Shown here: one piece after another, positions 21,244-32,206 of the stretch
Position numbering within the stretch: the stretch's first letter is position 1
How the letters are laid out: each line of letters begins with the position of its first letter
DNA from: Cristatella mucedo
Taxonomy: Eukaryota; Bryozoa; Phylactolaemata; Cristatellidae
DNA length: 64,000 bases
NCBI GenBank assembly: GCA_009760855.2
Contig: WPIO01000164.1
Location: 616,001-680,000 of the forward strand
Direction of reading: 5' to 3'
The notes under the pieces: model-generated
What the model was told of the DNA's origin: nothing
The model's database searches: none
What the model saw: only the letters and a program-made list of their open reading frames with translations
Program-made: the position numbers and the translations under genes

Positions 21244-21755
21244 ACCTATTAAAAGAGCGAAGCCTTTTAATCCAGCCAAACGCTTAGGGTGTCTTATGAG
21301 CAGCAGTTCGGTTTTATCATCATTTAATTTCAGGAGGTTTTCCGACATCCAGGATCGAATATCAGCAAGGCAAGCATTCAGTTTCTCAGTTGCTGTATCA
21401 GATGACGACGGTTTGAATGACACATACAACTGAGTATCGTCAGCATAGAAGTGATATCCTATTCAATCGGCCTTAATCACTTTTCCCAGAGGTTGCGTAT
21501 AAATGGAGAACAGCAAGGGACCGAGTAAAGACCCTTGAGGGACTCCACAGGTGACCCTTCTCGTGTGTGAGGCCTGACCCCCACACGACACGGATTGAAC
21601 ACGATCAGACGAGTAGGAATTTAAACCACGCCAGTGCATCGTCTGCCAGACCGATCGCTGTTTTCAATCGTTCAAGCAGATTATCCTGATCAATGGTGTC
21701 GAAGGCAGCAGACAGATCTAGCAGAGCCAAGGCAGTGACGTTCCCGTTGCTGTGC
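21244..21755 (-). mobile_element. LINE-B copy, minus, reverse transcriptase part
   Basis: Upstream half of the split LINE-B. On the - strand: ALLDLSAAFDTIDQDNLLER (RT palm motif with catalytic Asp), [29 protein letters not shown] with YADD at 21436-21447, and WMSENLLKLNDDKTELLLIR then GLKGFALLIG. In-frame stops occur, for example after the WFK region. It ends near 21755; the endonuclease is absent. Confidence 0.88.
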
Positions 21756-21989
21756 ATTGCATTAGAACTCCTTGCACAATTGTGAAATATTTTTTTTAGT
21801 GCACTATAAAAGAAGAACGGAGTACTGTGCTATCAGAATGACAGTTTTCTAGTGCACTAGCTGTAGAATTTTGCGGTTGGTAGTAGTAGATTGGGGTAAT
21901 GAACGTTGCCGTTCCAGTAGAGTGCAGTAAATTGTCTGAGAGCGCGTACGAATAACAGCACCAGGTTTTCTTTGTTCAACTTAAACTGG

Positions 21990-22090
21990 AGTCTGCAAGA
22001 CTAAGGCTATCACTACAGCTTGCAGTGGCAATAAAGAATCGCAGGATTCGAACCCACGACCTTGGGACCGAGATCGTGAAAAGCAGCCAC
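21990..22090 (-). mobile_element. SINE-1 fragment
   Basis: TTGCAGTGGCAATAAAGAAT, GCAGGATTCGAACCCACGAC and CTTGGGACCGAGATCGTGAA; the - strand has the B box GGTTCGAATCC. It abuts the next LINE-A copy. Confidence 0.7.
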
Positions 22091-22717
22091 CAAAACTCGG
22101 GAGCCAGGCTTGTCTACTGTGAGCGTCGAAGTTGCCACGTCACACCACTTTCACGCTGACCTGCACTGGCTCCTAGTCAAGTAACCATTGACTTCAAGGT
22201 TCTGTCACTCAGTTCTAGGTCCCTTCATTCATCAGCTCCATTCTACCTATCGGATCTACTCCCCCACTAGGCTAAGCATCGAACCACTCGCTATTCGGAA
22301 TCAAAACGTTTACCTATATGCCGTACGAACCTCAAATCTTTTGGAGACCCTGCCTTTAGTTTGCATGCTCCCAATGACTGGAACTCGCTTTCGACTTGCG
22401 TCACGACATCCCCTGACTTGACCACATTTAAAAAGAAAGTAAAAACGCACCTATTCAGGACAGCATACAGTGGGTCCGTGTGATTCGTCCTTTACGTACT
22501 TATGTGTACTGACACTGTGCATGCTGCAACTAACCATACTAGCATGCTGACCCTGTGCATATCACCACCAGCCATGTTATTCTTGTTTTTTACTGAGCAT
22601 GCTACCACTAACCATTCGATTGTGCTTCAATTGCCAGCAAATTTAAAGTGCCTAAAAAAAGATTGAGTTCTTTGAGAGCGCTATGTCACATGTTTTATTA
22701 TTGTTGTTATTATTATC
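22090..22717 (+). mobile_element. LINE-A copy with ATT-rich tail
   Basis: Starts GGGAGCCAGGCTTGTCTACT, then TGCACTGGCTCCTAGTCAAG and a block equivalent to YRIYSPTRLSIEPLA in a shifted frame. It ends in the 3' UTR and TTTTATTATTGTTGTTATTA. Diverged and frameshifted. Confidence 0.85.
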
Positions 22718-23605
22718 TAGTGGGCCATTACGGCTCAGACACTCTAACACAAAAATAACTGGCCTCCGCTGACATATTACTAAGTAGGGAAGAACCACAT
22801 CAAGTGAGAGCCGCTGGTAGATCCTCTGAAGTAAAGTAAGAGTAGAGATAAGAATAGTAATACGTCGGTATGCCAGCAAGCATTTCAAAGCGACAGCAGA
22901 CCTGTCGCTTAGCCAGCTAGTGGTAAGGTGCTCGCACTTGAGGACCCAAATCGGGGTTCAATACCAGCAGCGAGAAATCTTTTTTCCAGCCACAAGCTGA
23001 AACGAAAGTCACAAATTCTCTCCGCCGAAACGTAATTATATTGAATAAGCCAATATCTACTTTTATTTCGAAAGACAATACTCCTTTGAGGCACCTACGA
23101 TTGGCCTTTTTCTCCTTCTCTCTCCTCTCCGTCGGCCATCCATCCGCATTAGCTAAGCAATAGGATTGCTCCGCTTCTTCGGTTCACCTTCACTGGTTAG
23201 AATCCTTTCATGATTTCGTGATGATTTGTCAAAATATGGCGGAAAGGAGGCCGCCGCGAGACCGAGAAAATATATATGAGCCCACCTCTTAAAAGATAGT
23301 GATTGACGATCATATCGAGAGCAGGACTCGAGCTCAGCGATGAAGGATCGACCGAAATCAGGCAATGACAGATTCCTAGCGCGTAGAACACTTAGAAAAC
23401 AACTAATTTACAATTTCTGCGACTGTGCATCAAGGCGTGGCCTGATGATCCAGAGCAAGTCAGATGGATGGCCCTCGAGCTCAATTCTAGCTGGTCTTAA
23501 GATAATGATTCGCATATCGAAATGCTTAAAAACGGTTGGCTGCACTGTATGATAATTTTTGGCTCATTTGCTAATGCAGGCGAGTGCCCAAGGACGAGCG
23601 TCTAC
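22718..23605. other. Mostly unique sequence with a possible tRNA-like SINE
   Basis: Bases 22905-23000 contain AGCTAGTGGTAAGGTGCTCG and GGGGTTCAATACCAGCAGCG (B-box match GGTTCAATACC), suggesting another tRNA-like SINE. The rest shows nothing recognisable. Confidence 0.4.
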
Positions 23606-23758
23606 CATAGTTCTTCGGCAAATCATTTCGTGGTGGCGGGCGGTGAGGGGGCGGAGAGTCTCCAGCGCTTCGGACACCAGCAGGACTCCATCGGCCGAGC
23701 TGCACAGGGCGTGGCAGCACAGGCCCAGCTGGATGACGTTCCGAGTCACCTCGCCCAG
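23606..23758 (-). CDS. Orphan exon candidate, unknown protein
   Basis: A 51-codon - strand block after the acceptor-like CTCCATGGCGTAG, ending before GTAGAC. It reads LGEVTRNVIQLGLCCHALCS, SADGVLLVSEALETLRPL and TARHHEMICRRTM. Third codon positions are about 85% G or C over the first 43 codons, with CTG and GCC favoured, in sharp contrast to the AT-rich surroundings and similar to the RhoGEF exons. The peptide looks helical. I do not recognise the family. No neighbouring exon could be linked, so it may be one exon of an unseen gene, a captured fragment or a pseudogene. The frame stays open to TGA at 23564. Confidence 0.4.
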
Positions 23759-23875
23759 CTACGCCATGGAGATAAAACATTCGCCACGATAAATGAACGC
23801 GCGCCACGACAGAAACGCTTATCATCCGTTGGCCAATCTTCGGAGGAGCACTGTATCCTTCATCTTTCCACCGAT

Positions 23876-24086
23876 ACTGACACTGTTCATGCTGCCACTA
23901 ACCACATTTGCATGCTGACCCAGTGCATGTAACCCCTAACCATGTTATTCATTTTGTTTGTTTTTCAAGCATGATTTTACTTACTATTCTATTGCGTATC
24001 ACTTTGCAGCAAATGTAAAGCGCCTAGAAAGAGATTAAGTTCTCTGAGGGCGCTTTATCAAGTGCAATATTATTATTATCATTATG
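23876..24086 (+). mobile_element. LINE-A 3' UTR only, near-identical to 21031-21240
   Basis: CTGACACTGTTCATGCTGCC through GCGCTTTATCAAGTGCAATA and an ATT tail. By eye the 200 bases match the copy at 20731-21243 with no differences before the tail. This is a severely 5'-truncated insertion of the same young subfamily. Confidence 0.92.
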
Positions 24087-24547
24087 ATACGAGAATAAGC
24101 TGACAGCGTCAAGGCGATGCACCTCGGTACCTCCTGACATCAGGACATACTTAGCACGTCTGCTCTGGCAGCGGGGAATGCAGTCATCAAACGAACTAAT
24201 CCGAACGGAGACTGTCGGAAACAATTTGCAAGGAAATCCTAATTAAAATGGGTTCATATCAATCAGGGTATTTTAGAGAACTATCTAAGGCTGCTTGGAA
24301 TACTAGAGATGATATTAATAGCTTTTTAAAGATCTACCAAGCTCACAGTCCGCCTAGACTCAACATTAGTTGGAATAAGTGCCGTCACGCCTGCGAAGTT
24401 TGCAAACAAGGCACCTGCTACCATTTACCTTCGAATTGATGGAATTTCGTTGAGCATACCTTCGCCGAGAAAGTTAGCACAGCCCTTTATTCATTTGCAT
24501 AAAAAAATCTTAGTCATGAACGGTGAGCACCCTTGTTATGATTGTTA

Positions 24548-26082
24548 TGAAATGGTTGCATATCAGCTGAACTCTTAAGTTGACTTGGAGAGAGGAAATT
24601 AAAAAATAAGTGAGTTTCAGTACGGTTTTATAGCCAATCACTCCACGGAATCGGGATTAATCTGTGTGCATACAGACCTTCTCAGGATTCAGCCGATTCA
24701 AGTAAAGTCTCCCTGTTTGTATTGCTTGATCTTTTCACAGCGTTTGATACTATTGATAAGCAAGTCTTTCTTTCTATATTGCCTCATATCTCGCGGGGGC
24801 ATCACTAGCACTGCATTAAAATTCTTCAGATCCTATCGCGATGTAATGTATCTCCGTCTGTAACTCCACAAGGTCATAAAGACCATGTACGCAGGAGAGT
24901 TTTTTATAGCGCACTCGCAGCCTAAGTGGCGTTCGGTACGCATTTGGCAGCCAACAGACTTCGTCTCATGCAACAAAGAGAAAGTGGGAAGCATAGCAGA
25001 GTCAGGAGAGCAGTTGAGGTAGTGAGTAGCATAGAAGTAGCAGCTCAGGACCGCTGAAAAGGATGTGCCATAGTCGGCGGTAGGAGAGTAGTTGTTGTCG
25101 TTGCATAAGAATTGGGTGAATCAAGAGCATTGATGTAAGCAGATCATCGGATGCAAGGTTCTGTACTTGATCAGCTTCTCTTCAAAAAGTATAATCTCCT
25201 ACTTTTCGATGTGATCGCCAAACTGAATCTAGGCTTTCACGTCTACACCAATGATGCACAGCTGTACCTATGCTTTGATTCCTTCCTGCCTTAAAGCACG
25301 TCAAACTCCATTAACTTCCTTGCTGCATGTATTGCAGACGTGCGCATAGCTATACACTTTCTTGAATTGTGCGACGATGCAACCAGCTTGCTAGTCATAT
25401 GCACGCCTAGCATGACTTGGAGATTGGAAAGCTTAACCTTCTGAATCTGCTTTGTCAGCATATCTGCTGTAGGATTTGCACGAGATCTATGTGTCCTGTT
25501 CTAAAATGACCTTGCACTAGACGACCACATTAGCTCCTCCGCCACATCTTCCACCTAGTATTACTACAAAAAATGTGGGCTTGCTTGCACAGGAATACCA
25601 CATCTCAATTAGTCCATGCACTTGAAACATGCATTTCTGAACGACTCCTGTAACTCACTGCTTGCTGGTCTACCGGCCTGTGCAATTAGGCCCAGTTACA
25701 GTTCTTAGAAAACTATGCAGCTAAGCTTATCTGCCATGAGTGACGAAGTTACCACATTACGCCACTTCTCACCTACCTGCACTGAGTCCCAACCAAGTAG
25801 CACATCGACTTCAAGGTTTCGTCACTCTCTGTCCGGTCCTTTAATTCTCTGGCTCTAGCCAACTCAACAGAACTACTCCCCCACCAGGCTAAGCATCATA
25901 TCACCCACTTTTTTTATTCAAATCGTTTAGCTATCCCTCGAACTCACCTCACATTCTTTGGAGACTGAGCCTTAGTTCATATGCCTCCAAAGTCTGGAAC
26001 TCACTCCAGACAGACGTCACGACATACCGTGATTTGACATAATTAAAAAATATGCTAGAAACACAGCATTTGCTGGGTCCTT
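24548..26082 (+). mobile_element. LINE-A long relic with reverse transcriptase, split by LINE-B
   Basis: Reads GGTTGCATATCAGCTGAACT (equivalent to VADQLN), YGFIANHSTESGLI (RT), LDLFTAFDTIDKQ (palm Asp), and after the insertion GFHVYTNDAQLYLCFDSF, where the YADD motif has become YTND. Then come the C-terminal segments (CCACTTCTCACCTACCTGCA, TACTCCCCCACCAGGCTAAG) to CATTTGCTGGGTCCTTATG. It is heavily mutated. The 3' UTR is missing because LINE-B 26083 follows. Confidence 0.8.
24841..25114 (-). mobile_element. LINE-B 3' part inserted in LINE-A
   Basis: Starts ATGTAATGTATCTCCGTCTG and runs through the LINE-B 3' UTR and C-terminal ORF (LLRETKSVGCQMRTERHLGC-like on the - strand) to TTGCATAAGAATT, where the LINE-A RT sequence resumes. 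Confidence 0.88.
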
Positions 26083-26458
26083 ATGTAATGTAATGTATCT
26101 CCGTCAGTAACTCCACAAAGTCATAAAGACCACTTGGGCGTTACGCAGGAGAGTTTTGTATAGCAGGAGAGTTTTGTATAGCGCACTCACAGCCTAAGTG
26201 GCTTTCGGTACGCATTCGGTAGCCAACAGACTTCGTCTCACGCAGCAAAGAGAAAGTGGGAAGCATAGCAGAGTTAGGAGAGCAGTTGAGGTAGTGAGTA
26301 GCATAGAAGTAGCAGTTCAGGACCGCTGAAAAAGATGTGCCATAGTCGGCAGTTAGAGAGTAGATGTCGTTGCGTAAGAATTGTGGAAGCGAGTTCCACA
26401 GTCTAGGACCTGCAGAGCTAAAGCTTCTGTCGCCAACTGTCCTTAAGCGGAGGAATGG
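26083..26458 (-). mobile_element. LINE-B 3' part with internal duplication
   Basis: Tail (TAATG)n at 26083, then the LINE-B 3' end and C-terminus up to GCGGAGGAATGGG. AGGAGAGTTTTGTATAGC occurs twice in tandem at 26150-26182, a local duplication absent from other copies. Confidence 0.88.
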
Positions 26459-28110
26459 GTAGTCCTTAGTGTGCTATTGTTTGCATCAACAAGACTTCAA
26501 TTTAGTCTCAGTAGTGGCAATAACACTGGAAGCAGTAGAGCTTTAAGTGAGTGAAGGAGCACGGTCAGATAGGTGGGCTGGTTAAGGTTATGGTTAAGGT
26601 CAGATAGGTGGGCTGGTTAAGCAAGTGAGGCGACCTTCGAGCTAGATAGAGAGAGAACCTTCAAGTCGTGATTCAGATTCGTGATAGGGGGCCTAGCAAG
26701 GGCTAAATCTCTTTCAAGGCAGCTAATTTAGGCTGGAGCTTAGGGAGCTCACGAGCTCATCTCATTTAAGGTGCTAAAAGAGGTAGGATTAGCAGCTGGC
26801 TGAGTACTGGCACTTACCCTCTGCCTGCTTCTGAATCTTCAGTTTCGTATGCAGCGAGCTGCAGAGCGGCAACATGGCATGTGAGAGCTCAGAGAATAGA
26901 GGCAACCCATCAAAGAAATAAAGAAATATATTATTTTTTCTACAAAGATGACATATTTTGTCAATACTTGAACACAAGCAAGGGCCGGACATGAGCATTT
27001 ATCTGTTTATACACGAGACATCGTATTGGATAACGAATGCAGACAACAGATCATTCTGCAAAAGGTTGTCAGTAAACAGTGGCACTAAGTGGTGGTCCAT
27101 GTGATCGATCAAAGGCATCAACATCTAGCACCAACATCATCGGCATTGAGTCCCACGTCAGTCAGCTTGTCACTCACCAAACGAGTGGAAGCACTGACAC
27201 GATGGCGACACGTTTTGAGGACAGTGGACTTAAGGGAGTGCAGTGCACCCACCAGGCAGGCACTGGGTAAACACATGCACAGAGAGTGCTGTCCGTAGTG
27301 GAGAGCATTGCTCTAGAATACATTTGCGTGGCCCCGTTTTGCGTTTCTCCAGCAGATTCGGCACACTCAGGAGTGCTGGGCCTCAACCGATGACTCGTGT
27401 GATGTCTCGCAGGGCAACAGCAATTTCAGACCTGATACTTGCAAAAGTACACGGGGGCGCAGGGCGCCTGCAAGCAGTGCGTCGGAGAGGTGCAACCATA
27501 GCTTGACCTGCCGTCTCAGTCAAGCTCTCTGCACCAGAGTCAGCAGCAGCTGAGCTGAACGAAACAGCTTGCCATTGACTGGCTATGACGGCATAGACGT
27601 TTGGGGAGAGCAGCTCTACCCTACGTAGCATCGTATGAGCACCAACCATCGAGCCTCGGCCGTCGACCCCGTGGCGGATCGTTCGAGCAGGCTTCAGTCA
27701 GCTGCAGCCTTCAAAGCTTGTCTGCTCTATCCGATAAGAGTTTCAAACGTACACAGCTCACAGAGCAGGTGACAAGCATGGCAGCCAGATCCAGAAGCTG
27801 GCGGATACGACGAGCATGCTACTGCTGTGGCACCATTCAACTGATGAGCTGCGTAAGGCATTGAGATCGTCTTTACCACCGTGGTGATCAGTCGTTTGTG
27901 CCCGAATATACTGTAAAATTAAATAAAGCAATGAAAGCAAAAATCGAAGACAGACGCCTGCATCATTAATCATATATCTGTGGGTAGGTTTTCCAATTAG
28001 GCCACGAAGGTGAGGCAGCCTTAGTCAGGATCAAGCCATCAGCGTAAGCTTTATAAGGCGATTGCGAGCTACACTAAATGAAAGATTCAATTGGAGTCTA
28101 CGACTGCTCT
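26459..28110. other. Unique sequence between TE cluster and RhoGEF terminal exon
   Basis: A 23-base unit starting GTCAGATAGGTGGGCTGG occurs twice (about 26553 and 26599). A - strand frame at 27383-27649 reads VELLSPNVYAVIASQWQAVS and ends RSEIAVALRDITRVIG. It is moderately protein-like and could be RhoGEF 3' UTR or an unlinked exon. AATAAA occurs on the + strand near 27921. No clear gene. Confidence 0.4.
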
Positions 28111-28544
28111 TCAAAACCAACCTTGCGGGAAAGCTCCTTGGCTCGGGTGCCCGTTGCTACGTGATGGTGGTGCACTCTTGGGCGTTGCAGCTTCGCGCTG
28201 CTGATCTCCTCGACGAACGACTTCCTGTGTAGGCGAGAGTGTTTCGGTGGAGCCACTGCTGCTGCTGCTACCCGCACAGCTTCCGTTGCTGCTGCTGCTG
28301 CCTCCACCTCCACTCTGCCCGGCCAGGTTTGATCGGTCGGTGTAGAAGCTCTCCACACTGCTTGCTGCTGACAGCATTCGACTGCTGCGAGTCTCATCAC
28401 GAAGTGACGACTTCTCCTGCAGCAGGCTGCCGGCAGGCGAAGCTGCCGAGCAAGGAGCTGACGAGATCACCGATGCGTTGCCTGTGTCACTTCTAGACCC
28501 ACAGTCTGCCGACACTGCAGTTTGACGAAGATTGCCTTTGCCCT
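28111..28544 (-). CDS. PLEKHG4-like: RhoGEF terminal exon, Ser-rich tail
   Basis: Follows the acceptor CTTGCTTTTCGTAG and opens with AG, completing a Glu codon with the last G of the PH exon (phase 1). It reads EGKGNLRQTAVSADCG, then Ser/Gly-rich sequence (SGGGGSSSSNGSCAGSSSSS) and STETLSPTQEVVRR, ending GAFPQGWF and TGA at 28113-28111. The tail is predicted disordered and contains several SP/TP sites. A weak donor-like GTTGGT lies just before the stop, so a further exon is possible, but none could be matched in phase. Confidence 0.78.
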
Positions 28545-28859
28545 CTACGAAAAGCAAGAGAGTCTTGCTGCAATTGTAGGGGGCAGAACCACGGGAAGAA
28601 GCACAGTGCAGAGTGCGCATCGAACTCGGTGTACCACAGGTGCCAGCAGCAGTGAGCTAGAGTAAAAGTTGTGAAGGAAAGGGAGAAGAACGTGACAGCA
28701 AAGGGAAGGAGAAGAGGGGCAGCGGGAGGAGAAGATGAAGTGAGAAGCAGGAGCAGGAGGGAAGGATAATGTGGGGAAGGGAAGGAGCGTAAGAAGAGGA
28801 CGGAGTGGAAGGGAAAGAGGGGGAGAAAAGGGGGATAGGAGTGACAGGAGCATGACCAG

Positions 28860-28945
28860 TAATGCAATGTAATGTCTCTCTATCTGTAACTCCACATAGC
28901 CACAAAGACTATGTGGGCGTTAAGCAGGAGAGTTTTGTATAGTGC
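28860..28945 (-). mobile_element. LINE-B 3' tip
   Basis: AATGCAATGTAATGTCTCTC, CTGTAACTCCACATAGCCAC and GAGAGTTTTGTATAGTGC: the terminal segment of the LINE-B 3' UTR only. Confidence 0.75.
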
Positions 28946-28964
28946 TTTATAGGACTTTATTTGA

Positions 28965-29127
<163 letters not shown>

Positions 29128-29315
29128 TGCATACCCTCGGTCCGACAAAAGATTTGCATACAGATTCAGACAGCTTAAGTTGGGACTACGTTAGAAAAAA
29201 ATGTTTGCATCCGATCCACTGATGGTAATATGACAAAGAAACGATACATTTCAGCAAACGAATAGGTAGCTGGCCTTTGCTAATGCAGCAGCACAGCTCG
29301 AATCTGAGGTCTCAC

Positions 29316-29724
29316 CTGCTGCTCCGGCGATTCCCGAGCCGCCGCCGCCACCGACTGTAGGCTTATCAGGCAGGCCAGGGAGGGCATTCACACTAACTGC
29401 ACTGCTAACTCCTGTGGCCGCCGCCGACGTGCCAGCAATGGAGCTGCCGCTGATGCTGGCCCTCACCGATGCCCAGCCAGCGCTGCCGGACACGGCATCG
29501 GCAAGTGAGATGCACTTGAGAGGGGACAGCGGTGTCAGCTGGTCACGCTTCTGCTTTGCCTGACTCCACAGTAGTCTGCTAATTTCCTTCACCCAGCAGT
29601 CTTTGACATCGGCCGACGGTGCCTGGAGCACCCAGCGGCTGCTGCCTTTCTTTCGCTTGTGAAGCCACACTTCGAACTGTGTGCCTGTGCTGCCCACCGT
29701 CTCTGTCAGACCTATATTGCACGT
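29316..29724 (-). CDS. PLEKHG4-like: RhoGEF exon, C-terminal half of PH domain
   Basis: Follows the acceptor TTGCTTTTCCTTTCAG. It opens TCNIGLTETVGSTGTQFEVW, the PH strands with the TxxIGLTE signature of this RhoGEF group, then LHKRKKGSSRWVLQAPSADV and KDCWVKEISRLLWSQAKQKR. The last is the PH C-terminal helix with its conserved Trp. A Ser/Ala/Gly-rich linker follows (SGSSIAGTSAAATGVSSAVS, VGGGGGSGIAGAAG). It ends phase 1 before GTGAGA. The PH domain binds phosphoinositides or helps orient the DH domain (family knowledge). Confidence 0.93.
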
Positions 29725-30006
29725 CTGAAAGGAAAAGCAAGACTCAGTCTGCGCCGGTGCTCACCGTGAGTTCTAGCACCGTGAGTGGTGCACCGTGAGT
29801 TCTAGCACCGGCGCAGTGCACTGCGCACCGCGACAGCAATGTACGTCCAGAGTGTCGTTGGTCTGTAACACAATGAGACAATCCATTCTTACATTCTTCA
29901 TTCTTAGGGCAGACCAGGGGCAGGAAACATGGTCTGACGTCCTTTAAGCTTACAAGCAAAAATTAGTCATGGTACTGGTAGAAAGAGGGAGAAAAAGAGA
30001 AAAACC

Positions 30007-30092
30007 GAGAGAGAGAGTGAGAGAGAGAGAGAGAGAGAGAGATGGAGACAGGAGACAGAGATATACACAGAGAGACAGACAGTGAGAGAGGG
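30007..30092. repeat. GA-rich simple repeat
   Basis: Interrupted (GA)n and GACA units on the + strand. Confidence 0.95.
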
Positions 30093-30874
30093 ACAGTGAG
30101 ACAGTGATAGAGCCGAGTAAGGATCGCGACAACTTAATTCGGCCACTCATTTGCACCCAGCTCAAGGGCCGGATGTCATGGAGGCCATCGGCATGACAAG
30201 CAGGCGAACAGCCTCACGAAAGTTGACAGCCGACCCGTGCTGTAAAACCACGGCATATAAGCACTTTAGCAGCATGAAGGACGCTGTCGCCTAGAAGACA
30301 GCCTAGAAAGCAGCCATACCCGAACCACCGAAAAGCAGACTGGACTGTGACAGCTAGCAAGCACACTTACGGCTGGGCTGCGACAGAGTGAGAACACCAG
30401 CGGTAGCTGTTAAGTGCTCGGCTTGCTCACTGGCTCACACACACCCACACTCAGTCGCCATTCCTTTATATGCAGACCAAAGTCGCAGAGCATACGGGAA
30501 ACCCTTGCTAGCAAAGAGTTGTCAAATTGTCTTACTCGCAGGCTTATTTAAAAAAGGCTACAACCGGACTGTCTTAGCGGTAAGATTGGACATATTAAAG
30601 ATAATGGCATCTTTCGGAGTTTCCCACCATTTCTAGCATGAACCCAAATCAGATTTCTGTTCGATGCTGTGTAGCGTACTAATCAGACTGACGTACGTCC
30701 GCTCAGTACCCATACTTCCGGACCGGCCATGCACAGCTTTGCAGCACAGGGCATCAAATGCTCCAGTGACTACATGGAGTGGATGCTGACAGTGCTGCGC
30801 CGAAAAAGCAATTGCAATTGTGAGACTGAACGACGGCTTTGGATTAGCTAATTCACTGTTAGATATGTCATGCA

Positions 30875-30960
30875 AGTAATGTAATATCGCTGTCTGCAAC
30901 TCAACAAAGGCGGCTATGTGGGTGTAAAGCAGGTGAGTTTTGTATAGCACACTCACAGCC
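30875..30960 (-). mobile_element. LINE-B 3' tip
   Basis: AGTAATGTAATATCGCTGTC ... GTGAGTTTTGTATAGCACAC. It is directly followed by a plus-strand LINE-B piece, giving an inverted pair. Confidence 0.75.
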
Positions 30961-30968
30961 TTTGGCTT

Positions 30969-31383
30969 TCAAGGCCTGCCACGGCTTGGTTCCTTCGAAC
31001 CTGGCTGAACTGATGAACCAGTTTCAGCTTCCTCATGCCCTTAGGCCCTGTGTGGACAATGTATTCGCTGTTCCATTCCTCACTTAAAGACCGTTGGCAA
31101 AAGTAGCTTTAGCTCTGCAGGTCCTAGGCTGTGGAGCTTGCTTCCACAATTCTTATGCAAAGACAAATACTCTCCTGCTGCCGACTATGGCACATCCTTA
31201 ACAGCCGTCCTGAGCTACTACTTCCATGCTACTCACTACCTCAACTGCTCTACGGACTCTGCTATGCTTCCCACTTTCTCTTTCTTGCGTGAGATGAAGT
31301 CTGTTGACCACCGAATGCGTACCGAAAGTCACTTAGGCTGTGAGTGCGTTACAGAAAACTCCGAGTAACACCCACGGTCTTTA
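30969..31383 (+). mobile_element. LINE-B copy, 3' part
   Basis: Reads ARHGLVPSNLAELMNQFQLP-like sequence, NSLPQFLCKDKYSPAADYGT-like and MLPTFSFLREMKSVDHRMRT, to AACACCCACGGTCTTTA. Frameshifted; the end of the 3' UTR is cut by the next LINE-A tail. Confidence 0.85.
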
Positions 31384-31957
31384 CAATAATAAAAATAATA
31401 ATTACAATACATTTATACAGCACCCCCCCCAGAACTGTGTGTCGTTCTAGGCTCTTTAAATATGCTGGAAATAAAGCAGGATCAAATGAATAGTAGTAAA
31501 ATGCACAGTGTCAACATGCATGACACGGTTAGATGTGACATTCAGTGTCACTAGGTGGCAGCATGCACAGTGTCGGCACATATAAGCACTCAACGGATGA
31601 ATTACATGGACCAACTGAATGCCATGACAAATAGATGTGGTTTGAGTTTGTTTTTAAATGTTGTCGAGTCTGTACATGTCCTGACGTCAGATGAGAGTGA
31701 GTTCTAGGCTTTGGGAGCATGCGAACTAAAGACATGGTCTCCAAGGAATTTGATGTTCTTACGAGCAGCAGCACAACGATTTGAGTCAGAGCAGCGAGTG
31801 GTAAGATGCCTAGCCTGGTGGAAGAGTAGTTCTGATTGAACGGCTGGAGCCAGAGAATAAGGGGACCTAAAAGTGAGTGACAGAACCTTGAACTCAATGC
31901 ACTGCTTGATTGGAAGCCAGTGCAGATGGGCGAGAAGTGGCATGATGTGGCAAATTT
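31384..31957 (-). mobile_element. LINE-A copy, minus
   Basis: AT-rich tail at 31384, then the 3' UTR and, on the - strand, MPLLAHLHWLPIKQCIEFKV and LAPAVQSELLFHQARHLTTR up to HAPKA. 5'-truncated and frameshifted. Confidence 0.85.
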
Positions 31958-31989
31958 GACACTAACGACACTAAACCTTTATTTTAATG

Positions 31990-32205
31990 CATCCTTGGTT
32001 CTTATAGTCCTATAGCCTGGAACTCACTTCGGACTTGCATCATGACATCTCCTGACTTGACCACATTTAAAAAGAAACTGAAAACGCATCTATTTATCAC
32101 AGATTTAGTGTGTCCCTGTGATTCAACCTTTATGTGTTTATGCGCGCTGACACTGTGCATGCTGCCACTAACAATGTTACTTTTGTTGTTTATTGAGCAT
32201 AAATA
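31990..32205 (+). mobile_element. LINE-A copy, plus, split by two SINE-1 copies
   Basis: TATAGCCTGGAACTCACTTC, CCACATTTAAAAAGAAACTG and the 3' UTR up to GTTTATTGAGCAT. It resumes at 32514. Confidence 0.75.
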
Positions 32206-32206
32206 A

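Noticed and set aside
22905-23000. A true tRNA gene
   Set aside because: There is a B-box match, but no cloverleaf could be folded by eye (acceptor stem ends do not pair). A tRNA-like SINE is more likely.
27079-27864. Series of overlapping frames on both strands, possible exons
   Set aside because: No consistent frame, splice sites or recognisable peptide. The minus frame 27383-27649 is noted in the description of the region but not called.
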